Source: Clarkia xantiana subsp. parviflora
Lineage: Eukaryota > Streptophyta > Magnoliopsida > Myrtales > Onagraceae
Reading direction: 5' to 3'
NCBI GenBank assembly: GCA_036873135.1
Contig: JAPTYO010000021.1
Location: 124,001 to 188,000 of the forward strand
Length of the DNA: 64,000 nt
Shown here: one piece after another, positions 11,301 through 22,309 of the stretch
Numbering within the stretch: position 1 is the first letter of the stretch
Layout of the letters: each line of letters opens with the position of its first letter
The notes under the pieces: generated by a model
Seen by the model: only the letters and a program-made list of their open reading frames with translations
The model's database searches: none
Told to the model about the DNA's origin: nothing
Position numbers and translations under genes: made by a program

Positions 11301-12862
11301 GACACGACGAATATCAAGATAAGAGAAATTTCCGAGGAACCGGAAATACCCCGACACTCAACCAACCACAACAACCGAGTCAAATAGTTTTATCCAAGCC
11401 TAAGGTCGGGTTTTGGAAAAAATTACCATTATACCCTCCAACAAAGATTAACACACCAACGGCGGTACGACATCAAATTCAAGACCGGGATAGCCCAATC
11501 GGACAAGAAACCATATCCGGACAACCGACAAACATTTTTCCCAAAATCCACAACTACCAACGGCTATCTACGGCAATCCCACATTCAATCAAATTTCGGC
11601 AATCAAGCATCGGCAATCAAGCATCGGCAATCAAATATCAATGATTCAAAAATCAACGTTTTACGCGGTAATGGAAAGGAAAAGAACGGACCTTCGGAAA
11701 ACCCGACCCGATGTGGTAAACGGGTCCGGAATTCGAATTTCGAAGCCGATTGAAATCAGCCCCTCGCCGGAGTTCTAATCCCGCCGTCGCCGGAGTCGTT
11801 CCCGGCCGTCTCCCCGTCGCCGGAGATGGCTCCAGAACACGCCGGAGCTCCCTGTCCCGCCGTCGACTACTCTGGCCGAAGCTAGCGCTGCCGTCGTCGG
11901 AGGTAACCTCGCCGTCGAAGCCTCCCGACGCCGCTGCTCGTCTGGTCGCCGCCCTCCGTCGACCAAGCCCGTACCGCGTCGCCTTCGTCCGTCAGCCGCC
12001 GGAAGTCACGTCGCCGTCGACCGCCAATGCCGGACCAGGTTCCACCTCCGTCAGCAGCAGCCTCGACGTCGCCCTGGTCTGCCGGTCCGTCCCGCCTCCA
12101 CGTCGCTGTCCGCCTGGGGCTGTGCCGTCGTCCTCAGCCACACCTCCTATCGCCGGAATTGCTGGCCGGAATTTCGTGTCCCTCACCGGAATTCTGGCCG
12201 GCCCTAACCTTGGGGGTGCTCTCAAAACTTTTCTTGCTCTCCAAGGGTTAGTGAAGTGAGAAGATGGTGGCTATGGTGATTCTTTGAGGTATTTTTCTAA
12301 CTCCTTTCTATGTTAAAAGGATGATAGGGTTTCTTAGGGGTTTTAATCATCACCATCCATCTAGCCTTAAATAAAATCTAAGGGCCAAGGAAAAACCATT
12401 ATTTTTATCCCTTTCACCTATAGCTAAGTATATTCCCATACTTAGAAGAATTATCAAGATAGTTTTATTTTTGAGTATTTCATACTTAGGAAAGTTTTTG
12501 GCCAAAATTAAAATTTCTCCTTACTTAGATGGAATCCCGGCACGAAATTGAAGCGTAAGTTATTTAGTTGCATTCGTATCACATCCCTGTGCAAGTTTGT
12601 ATTTTTTGAGTATACACCTGTAGCAGAGATAAGTTTATTACTCCCGCCTCAGACGGACGTATGCCTAGGCACACGTCCGTGCTACTCTGACGTTTACAAT
12701 TCCTCTATCTCATTAGACAGGGGGCAGAGTCAGAGGCACGCATCCATGGGTAAGCAGGCATTCAGACAAAGAAGGTAAAATCCCGGTTTCAAATTGCGCG
12801 TGTCATACCATCCTAAAATAGAGTCAATCAAGGGTTAGGCCATTGGTTGACTCGGGGGCATG
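11301..12862. other. 3' internal region of element B: upstream region of the antisense gene and GC-rich block
   Basis: 11400-11700 is AT-rich with short repeats (CGGCAATCAAGCAT type). 11750-12240 is rich in CCGTCGCCGG-like triplets and open in several frames, but no frame shows a recognisable domain, and B and G differ by indels there. 12260-12850 is AT-rich. A polypurine tract (CTCGGGGGCATG) ends at 12862 against the LTR. I see no gene here; it may be 5' leader or promoter of the antisense gene. Confidence 0.6.
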
Positions 12863-13769
12863 TGATGGATATACGCCCAATTTGAACCCGTTGACTTCCA
12901 AATCGTTGTATTTTTATCGTCCCATTTATGATTGCGAATCGAAAATTCAACCCGGACACTTCGCGAGAACATCGACGGCTCGGACGGGGCCGAAGCGCCC
13001 GTCCGACAGAGGCGAACTCACCTAGGTGAGGTTGGGTGGCCACACCCGACCTCCCCTAGGGGAAATCGGGTCAGCCGACCCGATCTCCCCTAGGGGAGAT
13101 CGGGTTGGCCAACCCGATCTCTCCTAGGAGAGATCGGGTCAGCCAACCCGATCTCTCCTAGGAGAGATCGGGTTGGCCAACTCGATCCCTCCTAGGAGGG
13201 ATGGGGTTGGCCAACCCCACCCTCCCTAGGAGGGGTTGGGTGTCCTCACCCAACCCCTACCCTTGGGGGTCGGATTTCTTCCCCCCCAAGGGTCCCGGCA
13301 CCCCTTTCAGACGCCCATGCTCGGTCCACTCCGCCTGCCTCATCCGAATCCTAAAGTCTTAATTATACGCTTAAAGGTTAATTAAATGTATTTAGGGGCT
13401 AACGATGTCATTAAGCCACCTTAATGACACCGTTGCCTATAAATACCCCATCTTCACAACTCATTTGAACATCTTGGCCATTTGAACAATTTAGCTCTGA
13501 CATCTCTCTAGCTTTATCTCTCTAGAAATATAGTTCTGACTTATGCATCGGAGAGGGTTCACCAGGCACCACCCCCCCCTCCTCCGTGTCTGGTATTGCC
13601 CCTTTTGCAGGGCAAAGGGAGAGAAGAAGAGAAGGAACCAAGGGAGGAAGAAAAGGAAGAAGGACATAGACAAAGACAAGGCAACTCGAGAAGACCGGAT
13701 CATACACATCCCCCGTAAGGAGTGAGATCAAAGCCGACACCCCGTTGACCTAGATCTCATAACTTAACA
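12863..13769 (+). repeat. 3' LTR of element B
   Basis: 907 bp, TGATGG...TTAACA, followed by the GATTC duplication. It differs from the 5' LTR by about five substitutions seen by eye and by one missing 34-bp palindrome unit. Confidence 0.95.
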
Positions 13770-13774
13770 GATTC

Positions 13775-16700
13775 ATTCAGCAGTACCAGGGTCGGAGGCG
13801 TCTATTGAAGAGCGTGAGGTCCCTGACCCAGGTGGTGCAAAGGCCCGACGAATCACTGGCTCACTATTACCAGCGGTACACAGCCAGCGTAGCAGAGATA
13901 GACGAGGAAATCTCAGAGGGCGAAACCATCCGCACCTTTATTCGGAACCTGACAGCCCCCTATGGTTCCGACTTGATGCACAGCGTGGCTGAGAAAGCTG
14001 TGTGGAATATGGAGGCGCTACAAAAAAGGGTGAAACGGCAAATCGATGTCCAGGAGTCGAAGATAGCCGCAGGAGAGTTGGAGCCCCCAAAGTCGAACAA
14101 AGGAAAGCCGTTGGTTAAGCCCTTCGACAATCGTAAGTCAAAAGGTAAACCTGAGAGTAGTCGAAACCGAGGCCGACCTGATCGAAGGGACGATAAACGT
14201 TCTTCAAGGAAGGATAGGCGGGAGGCTGATCTCGACATCCCTCTCAACTGCTCCATGGCGGAAGTACTGACGGTCATGGAACGACAAGGTATCTCCAGAT
14301 ACCCCCCAAAGAAGGATGGAGAATTCTTGGGATCACGCACGGATCGCTACTGCCGATTTCACCGCGCGAACGGTCATGACACCAACCACTGTCGAGAACT
14401 GAAAAAGGAGATCGAAAAGCTGATCCAGAAGGGGAAGCTCAAAGAATTTGTCGGGGATAAGCGGTGTCGATCTTGCTCTCGGTCCCGATCACGGTCCCGT
14501 TCCCGATCCCGCGATCGGTCCCCAAAGAAGAAGAGAACCGATCCAGAGTCGTCCGGTGCTCGCAAGGAGAGACGGGGCACTATCAATGTGATCCACGGAG
14601 GATTTGCTGCTGGAGGTGATACCTCATCCGCCCGAGAAGTCTATGCTTCTAGAATCCCTACTGAGGTGGTGCTGGGTAAGAGGTCCCGATCCTGGACCTT
14701 GAAAGAAGAGATGGTAATCTCCTTTTCGTCGGAAGACCTCATAGGCGTAGAGACTCCGCACGACGATGCCTTGGTGGTAACCTTGGATGTAGATGGGTTC
14801 GAAATGAAGAGAATCCTAATCGACGGGGGGAGCTCCTCCGACATCCTATTCATGGACGCGCTGGAGGCTATGGGGAAAACGAAGAAAGATCTGAAGGAGG
14901 CCAACTTCCCGATGGTCGGATTCTCTGGCTCAACCTCCTATCCGCTAGGAGTAATCACCTTACCAGTGGAGTTTGGTACCGGGTGGAAATCAGAAAGGAG
15001 GAACGTAGAGTTCGTGGTAGTCGATTCTTCGGGGACCTACAACGCGATTATCGGGAGGACCACTATTAATCCCCTGATGGCGGTCGCCTCGACAGTGCAC
15101 CAGAAGATGAAGTTCCCGACCGACCACGGAGTCGGAGAGGTTAAGGGTGACCAGGTGGCTTCTCGAAAATGTTATGTTAACGCCACCCGAAGGAGGAGAC
15201 GAGAGGCCATGACTGTCCTCCAGACAGAAACAGATCCCAGAGAAGAGTTTGGGCGTCCCGCCTCCGTAGAGGATCTGAAAGAAGTCGAGATCGACGGGCC
15301 CCAGAGGAAGGTGAAAATTGGGCCTGCTCTGACCGAGGAGACAGCCCAAAAATTGGTGGAGTTGTTGAAGGAGTTCAAGGAGCTATTTGCCTGGTCCCCG
15401 AGCGATATGCCAGGAATCAGCCCTGATGTGATCGTACACGAGCTGAAGATAGACCCCGCGATCAAGCCTATCACGCGGAAAAGGCGTCCGATGGGCACGG
15501 ACAAGAAGATCGCGATCAAGCAGGAGGTGGGCAGGTTGCTCGATGCTGGGTTCATTAAGGAGCTCCGATTCCAGACTTGGGTTGCTAATCCAGTGCTGGT
15601 GAAGAAGACTAACGGGAAATGGCGAATGTGTGTGGACTTCCGCGACTTAAACAAGGCTTGCCCAAAGGACTGTTATCCACTTCCGAGAATCGACCAGTTG
15701 GTGGATGCCACGTCGGGACATGAGCTGTTGAGTTTCATGGATGCGTATTCAGGCTACAACCAGATCAAGATGGCCAAGGAAGACGCTCCCCATACAGCAT
15801 TCTATGCGGACCAATGCTGGGTTGTCATGCCTTTCGGGTTGATCAATGCTGGGGCCACCTACCAACGGATGGTGAACAAGCTGTTTGGGGATATGCTGGG
15901 AGAAACCATGGAGGCCTACGTGGATGATATGCTGGTGAAGTCCCGACAAGCCGAGGATCACGTGCACAACCTAACCATGGCATTTGAGCGGATGAGGCTC
16001 CACCAAGTTTTCTTGAACCCGACGAAATGCGCCTTCGGAGTCCACTCAGGGAATTTTTTGGGCTTCATGGTGAGCCAAAGAGGAATTGAAGTGAATCCTG
16101 AGAAGCTGAGGGCAATCGAGGAGATGCGGTCTCCGATAAACCATCGGGAGGTACAAGTGCTGAATGGCCGACTAGCTGCAATGAATCGCTTCTTATCCAA
16201 AGCCAGCGACCGATCAATGCCGTTTTTTGAAGTCCTGAGGGCCAACAAGAAATTTGAATGGACCGCCAAGTGTGAAGAGGCGTTCCAAGCACTCAAGCAG
16301 CACCTTCGCACCCTCCCGCCGTTGGCGAAACCGGTTCCAGGCGAGCCGCTCTACCTTTATTTGGTTGTTTCTGAATTTGCCATTAGCTCTGTGTTAGTAA
16401 AGATTGTCGAGGGTAATCAAGTCCCCGTTTATTATGTAAGCAAGGCGTTTGCCAAGTCTGAATTAAACTATCCTGCCGTTGAGAAGCACCTCTTTGCGTT
16501 GATTATTACTGCTCGGAAGCTAAGGCCTTATTTTCACGCACACGAGATTACTGTGCTGACAAACCAGACTCTGAAGCATTTCTTGAACCGACCGGACGCA
16601 TTGGGAAGATTAGTGAAGTGGGCAGTAGAGCTTAGTGAGTTTCGAATACACTTTGCTCCAAGAACGGCAATTAAGGGCCAGGCATTGGCGGATTTTATTG

Positions 16701-16912
16701 CAGAATCTACAGCCCCCGATCTGAAAGATGCGGGCCCTGTAGAGGGGGCAGCCGTGGAGGTCCCGATAGAAGAACAACCAGAGAGGGCAGAGCAATTAGA
16801 ACAGCCAAATAAGGAAAATACCTGGGAGATGTATACGGATGGCTCCTCGAGTTCTGACGGATCAGGAGCAGGCTTTTTGTTGATACCACCAGGTGAAGGT
16901 GAACCGCTCTGA
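13775..16912 (+). pseudogene. Gag C-terminus, protease, reverse transcriptase and RNase H of element A
   Basis: Continues the gag frame broken by B. In order: the end of the capsid (DESLAHYYQRYTASVAEI), a CHHC knuckle (YCRFHRANGHDTNHC, near 14350), an Arg/Ser-rich tract (about 14465-14520), a protease-like part with DGGSSSDILF (near 14822), RT with CPKDCYPLPRIDQLVD, SFMDAYSGYNQI and the catalytic YVDD (near 15920), then RNase H (EWTAKCEEAFQALK onward). In the RT finger the residues SDIYRYD of C are replaced by QCWV (near 15813). The first RNase H Asp position is not Asp (LYLYLVVSEF). TGA at 16910-16912 replaces an Arg codon, in the frame that continues into the next domain. Confidence 0.93.
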
Positions 16913-17392
16913 TACGCCTTGGCTTTAACATTCAAGGCCACAAACAACGAAGCGGAGTATGAAGCTCTTATCACGAGCCTAAAAATTGCTAAAGGCACTG
17001 GAGTCGATCACTTGAGAGTGAAGTGTGACGCAGCTTTAATCGTGAACCAGGTTCAAGGGCGATACGAAGCGAGGAGTCCGATAATGAAGAAGTATCTACG
17101 AGAGGTACAAACCTTGAAGGAGAGCTTTAAAAGCTTCGATATCGAGGCAATCCCGAGGGAGGAAAACGTAGAGGCAGACGCCTTGAGCAAATTTGCCCTG
17201 GGGGTACCCTTGGAGGAAAATCGGAAGGTGCACTTCCTAGAAAAGGTGATCTTATCGACCATCGACCCGACACAGGTGTGTGCCATTGAAGCGAGATCAG
17301 AGGAGGAGCCAACTTGGATGACCCCGATAGTCGCGTACCTGACTACGGGGGCAGTCCCCGATGATCAAGTAGCAGCGGACAGGATACGTTGA
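16913..17392 (+). pseudogene. Archaeal-type RNase H tail and linker of element A pol
   Basis: The second RNase H starts before the TGA with MYTDGSSSSDGSGAG (near 16830) and continues here with ATNNEAEYEALI, VKCDAALIVNQVQG and VEADALSKFA. These supply the D-E-D-D residues of the archaeal-like RNase H known from Tat elements. A linker to integrase follows (EEPTWMTPIVAYL). TGA at 17390-17392 replaces an Arg codon and the same frame then runs into integrase. So the pol of A is one frame with only two stops. Confidence 0.9.
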
Positions 17393-18550
17393 ATCGTGGC
17401 CAATTATGTAATGCTGGATAATCAGCTATACAAGAAGGGCTGGTTCTCGACTCCGTACTTGAAGTGTGTGGCAGAACCCGACACCAATCGGATTCTGAAG
17501 GAGGTGCACGAAGGGGTCGCGGCTTGCCATGAAGGGGCTCGATCCATCATGAGGAAAGTGCTGAATTTGGGCTATTATTGGCCCACGATGAACAAAGAAG
17601 CGACGACGATGGTCCTATCCTGCGACGCGTGCCAGAGGTACGCCCCGAGTATCGTGGCTCCGGCCGCTAATCTGACATCCATCAAGAGCGCGTGGCCCTT
17701 CGCACAGTGGGGCATCGACTTGGTGGGACCTCTTCCACAAGCACAAGGTCAATGTAAGTATTTACTTGTAGCTATCGATTATTTTTCGAAATGGATAGAG
17801 GCAAAGGCATTGGCCAGAACGACGGGGAACCAGATCGTCAAGTTCCTCCAAACCCACATCGTGTCCAGATACGGGATTCCTAAGGTGGTGATCAGCGACA
17901 ATGGTCCACCGTTTAACGGCTCTCAGGTGAGGGAGTATCTAGAGGAGTTGAACATTGAGCATCGGACCGCCTCCGTACGCCATGCTCAGACTAATGGCCA
18001 GGTGGAGTCAGCCAACAAAATCGTGATGGACGCCCTCAAGAAGAGGGTCTATGCTTTGAAGGGCAAGTGGCTGAACGAACTGGAGAACGTGCTTTGGGCC
18101 GTTAGAATGACACCCAAACGATCAACGGGGGAGACTCCGTTTTGCCTTGTTTATGGCACGGAAGCTGTCGCCCCTGTGGAGGTAGCTGTGGCGTCCCATA
18201 GGATGAGATATTACGAGCCCCTGACGAACGATGAAATGAGACGTCTGGACTTGGACTTACTCGAAGAGAAGAGGCGGGAAGCCGATGAAGTCCAAGCTCG
18301 AATGCGTTTGGCGACGGCCAGGTACTACAATCGGCGAGTGAAGTCCCGACAGTTCTTCGTCGGGGAGCTGGTTTGGCGTCGCAACGAGTTCACCCTTTTG
18401 GATCGAATCAACAAGATGTCACCAAAATGGGAAGGACCTTATAAGGTCGTAGGGATGCCAGCTCCAAATGCGTACAAGTTGGAAGACCTCGATGGCAGAA
18501 TATTAAAGCATTCTTTTAGTGGCGAACACTTGAAGAAACACCATGCTTGA
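17393..18550 (+). pseudogene. Integrase of element A
   Basis: Integrase joins the cDNA to host DNA in the nucleus. The N-terminal zinc-binding HHCC residues are visible (EVHEGVAACHEG and SCDACQRYAP), as are the three core acidic residues (WGIDLVGPL, VISDNGPPFNG, NGQVESANK) and a C-terminal KWEGPYKVV (GPY/F type) motif. The domain itself has no stop until TGA at 18548-18550, ending KKHHA. It belongs to the same polyprotein as the upstream RT, interrupted by the two TGA codons. Confidence 0.93.
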
Positions 18551-18554
18551 AGAA

Positions 18555-19215
18555 AAGTCGCCTTAAGTGGTGCCCAATAAAGTCGCCTTAAGTGGTGCCC
18601 GATGAAAGTCGCCTTAAGTGGTGCCCGATGTAAAATCGCATTAAGTGGTGTATGCTGTTTATCGTTTAATTCGATGTAAGCCAATTTTATGCCATCAATA
18701 AATAAAGAGGTTGCTTCCAATTAGAGTTATCCTTAGATTTATTCTAAGTATCAAAAAGTCGCCTTGAGTGGTGCACGATATCAAAAGTCGCCTTGAGTGG
18801 TGCACGATATTAAGTCGCCTTAAGTGGTGCACAATCCTTAGATTTATTCTAAGTATCAAAAGTCGCCTTGAGTGGTGCACGATATTAAGTCGCCTTAAGT
18901 GGTTCACAATCCTTAGATTTATTCTAAGTATCAAAAGTCGCCTTGAGTGGTGCACGATATTAAGTCGCCTTAAGTGGTGCACAATCCTTAGATTTATTCT
19001 AAGTACCAAAAAGTCGCCTTAATTGGTGCACGATACTAAGTCGCCTTGAGTGGTGCACGATCTTTAGGTTTATCCTAAGTAATAATTAAGTCGTCTTAAG
19101 TGGTGCACGATACTAAGTCGCCTTGAGTGGTGCACGATCTTTAGGTTTATCCTAAGTAATAATTAAGTCGTCTTAAGTGATGGACGGAACTAAGTCGCCT
19201 TAAGTGGTGCAAGTT
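18555..19215. repeat. Minisatellite of element A
   Basis: Tandem AAGTCGCCTTAAGTGGTGC units of about 26-30 bp form higher-order blocks separated by TTAGATTTATTCTAAGTA spacers. It lies between the integrase stop and the end of the antisense gene. Confidence 0.88.
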
Positions 19216-19403
19216 ATTAAATCGTCGGGAAGGACGTATGAGAATGTCTTAAGGGTCGAGGTTTCGACCTAAGCGCGTATAGTAAAGTCACTCGGAGAAG
19301 TGCAACGACAGAATCGGAACTAAAGAAGTCTGATATTGATAAGGGCTCAAGGGCCCGACGACGACAAAAGAGAAGAAGATACAAGGACTCTAAAAGTAAA
19401 CAT

Positions 19404-22117
19404 TCAAGCTTGGTCCTTGTCGGCAGCGTTGGCAGCAGCTGGGTTCGCAGAGTCGGTAACAGAAGGATCCACAGGGTTGGCTTCGGGAGGATTGGCTATC
19501 GGGGCATCCGCACTTGGAAGTTCAGAAGCGTCTTCGACAATTACCGGGGTACTCCCTCCATCACTCTCCTCGGAAAGAGCAAAATACTTCTTCGCAAAGG
19601 GAGCGAGGGAAGGAGACTTGTCGAAATTGATAGCGTCCCCGTACTCCAGGTGGCTCTTCAACAGCATTAAAGAGAGTGTTCTCCACCTCCGCGCCAAAGA
19701 ACTTCATGGCATCGGCTTGGAAGTCCCCGGACCTCCGATAGTCCTCCCGACCCTTTACCTCCGCCTCGGCCAGCTGCGCAGGAAACCCCGCGATGTGCTC
19801 CTCCAGAGCCTTCTTCTCGAGGACCAGTTTGTCCTCGGCAGCCTTCTTCTCCTGAACCAGCTTGTCCACAGCCGTCTCCCGCTCCTGCCGCTCTTGCCTC
19901 AAGAGCCCCTCGAAGTCCCCGATCTGCTTCTGGAGGTCTCGAACCTTCTGATCGAGGACAGCCTGTTCCTTGACAAGTTTTCCCCGCGAAGATTGGGAGG
20001 CCTTAAGGTCCTCCTGGAGCTGCTCGCGGAGCCCTCGGTTCCGCTCCCGGGACTCATCGTAGGCGATGACATACCCGATAAGACGGTTGAAGTCCGCGAG
20101 CTCCTACAAACAAGAAGAAAAAGTGTTAATGGACAAACAACCCGATTTATCATCAAAAAGAAAGAAGCAAAGTCCTACCTCTATACGGCGCATGGACATC
20201 TCCCTGACATCCCGATGCATGTGTACCTGATTGAGGCAAATCGGATACCTCATAGTGGGCAGGATTGAGCCCGATAACAGATGCAGGGCCAGCTCCCGGT
20301 CCTGCTCCCCTTGTGTAAGCGGGACTCCTTGAAGCGTCTGGATAGGAGTCCAGGGGGCATTCTCTTGAGAAGGGTCGAAGGGCCTGTAGAAGTTCCCATC
20401 GAGAGCAAGAGGAGGAGGAGGACGATAAGTGGAGGGGCCTGACTCCATCTCGACTCAAACGGGGGAAGGAGTGAAGTTATGAATGGGCGATGGCTCCCGC
20501 TGCTGCGGAGAAGATGAAGGAGGCGGCCCCTGAGGGGTTGGTTTCAAGGGGGATTTCCCCGCCTTCCGACGCTGACGAAGGGAGCCACCCTCGTCAGTCT
20601 CCTCGGAGGAGTCCAAAGTTTCCACCTGACGAAACTGTTCGCCAGTTGGAGCCTTCTCTCCAGCTGAGGAAGGCACCCCCGCTGAAGACGGTGCGTCCGC
20701 GGAAGCCTCGGCACCCGATGGAGCTCCCGAGCGACCTGCACTTGGAGGATGAGAAGCTTCAGAAATGTAGTCAGGAAGTTCATCGGGATTCTTACACCAA
20801 ATGATACGTCGGGAGACGTATTGATCCTTCCCGCGATAATAATAGTAGCCCGCCTTCAAGACACGAGGAGTTTTGCCTCGAAGGATTCGTTTGACGTCAG
20901 CGATACGGGCCTCCTTGGTTGAAGGTATCAAATCCTTCGGGACCATCCTCCTGTACGATTTTATAGCAAGTCGGAGCTTTTTACCTTCTTCAGCATTCTG
21001 GACATCGAAAAGCTGGTCCAGATCCACCCGCTTCCGCTTGGGTTGCTCCGCCGAAGGAGACCCTGACCGAGCAGCAGCCTTCCTGGCGGACTTCCTCTTC
21101 CGCGAGGGGCGGACAGCATCAGTCTCCCCCTGCTTAAGGAATAGATCGGTCAGCACAGATACCTTCTTGGCTGCAAATAGTAAACAAAGAAGAGTTAGAA
21201 GTTTACCCAAGGGACCATATTAGAAGGTCCGTCGAAGAGCTGCCCCCCAGAGACAATATCGAGGAGTCGGATCCCGGCGTGCACCATGTCCCGCTCCACA
21301 AGTGAGTTGGTGTTGAGAGGAGTATAAGACTCCCCCCATCGATAAAGCTGTATAAGTTGAAGAGATTCGAAATCCTCGTCGGCTTAAGTATGGAAAGCAT
21401 GCGGAGGGTCTGCTGCCACCTCCCACCGAGGCCAGGGAATCGAAGAGTGTCGGATAAAGAAGTAGCTCTTCTTCCAGCTACTGTTGTCGGACCCTGTATC
21501 AACCAAGAGTCCTCGACCCTTGACCACCTTCCAGGTGTCATTGGTCCAACCACATCGGGCAAGCTGCTGCTTACTCCACTTAGGCATCCGGGGGGTAGAA
21601 GGCGCAAACCCCCGCCTCATTGCACTTCATCCCATAAAAGGTTCTGAAGAGCTGGAGGCTGTAGACCCACTTCTGTCGGAAGCAGAGGACTTGAAAGGCG
21701 TTCCAGAGACGGATGGCATGGGGAAAAAAGGTGGTGGGATGTGTCTTGTAATGCTGGCACATCTCGACCAGATTACCACAAAAGGGGAATCTGATCCCCG
21801 CTGATACTTGTCCCGTAGAGACAAATACCTCACCTTTCTGGGGACGAGTAACCTCAGGGTTACTCGAGGGGCGAGGCCAAGGATACGGGAAACGAGGTTC
21901 CCAGGTGATGGTGATACAACCCTCTCGGAGGGCTGCATCATAAGCAGTATTGGAGATCTCATTTGGAGCATAATCAAAATTAAAGGGTTTTCTCCCCTCA
22001 GAGCTGGAACCGCTGTCTGAAAAGCAACCATGGCAAGAAAAATACAGTGGGACTCTTGGAAAGCTATAAAAAAGGAAAAGACGAACAAGCAACAAAGGGG
22101 AATCCCTTACCAGACAT
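19404..22117 (-). pseudogene. Antisense multi-exon gene of element A (inactivated)
   Basis: Exon 1 can be read as only seven bases (22111-22117, ATGTCTG) before a GTAAGG donor; exon 2 begins at 22016 after a TTTTCAG acceptor in matching phase. Exon 2 holds FNFDYAPNEISN and IRFPFCGNLVEMCQ, homologous to the exon 2 block of B and G. A frameshift lies near 21620 and an in-frame TAA near 21384. Later parts encode basic stretches (SRKRKSARK, QPKRKRVDL), the YYYYRGKDQYVSRRIIWCKN block, a Ser/Pro linker with TGA near 20458 where F has Arg, an intron at 20104-20178, a coiled coil and an acidic tail. The phase between exons 2 and 3 is not settled. Function unknown. Confidence 0.8.
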
Positions 22118-22300
22118 GATGAAGTAGAGGTTGAAGGAGATGAACGAAACGTCGCCGGAAAGAGGATTGGAGAAACTCCAAAGACCTTCGAAATCACAGA
22201 GCTTGGAATCGCAGAGGAGTCGCAGAGAAATCGCAGAGGAATCGCAGAGAGCTCTGGAGAATTCGAAGACGGTAAAAGTCGAATTATGGCCATGGCTAGG

Positions 22301-22309
22301 GTTTTATAG
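22301..22309 (-). promoter_or_regulatory. TATA box of the antisense gene of element A
   Basis: Minus-strand CTATAAAAC, immediately followed by CCTAG (together AAACCCTAG, telo-box-like), lies about 185 bases before the ATG at 22117. F has the same arrangement at 35307-35315. It indicates an own promoter, separate from the LTR. Confidence 0.6.

Larger units (their letters stand above)
3117..13769 (+). mobile_element. Element B: RT-less LTR retrotransposon with a two-gag ORF and an antisense gene
   Basis: 10,653 bp with LTRs of 941 and 907 bp. The internal part holds a gag - protease-like - gag ORF (4109-7376), tandem repeats (7641-8370), an antisense six-exon gene (8836-11300, minus strand) and a GC-rich stretch before the 3' LTR. 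No RT, RNase H or integrase motif is present, so it must depend on enzymes in trans. Outside the palindrome array I count about five LTR substitutions by eye, fewer than for A, which fits its inner position. Element G is a near-identical inverted copy. B itself carries frameshifts in the sense ORF and a nonsense codon in the antisense gene. Confidence 0.93.

Noticed and set aside
13775..18550. Integrated plant pararetrovirus
   Set aside because: Integrase, LTRs and target duplications are present and no movement or coat protein is seen; it is an LTR retrotransposon.
19336..20268. 310-residue plus-strand ORF
   Set aside because: It is the reverse-strand shadow of the antisense coiled-coil exon of A.
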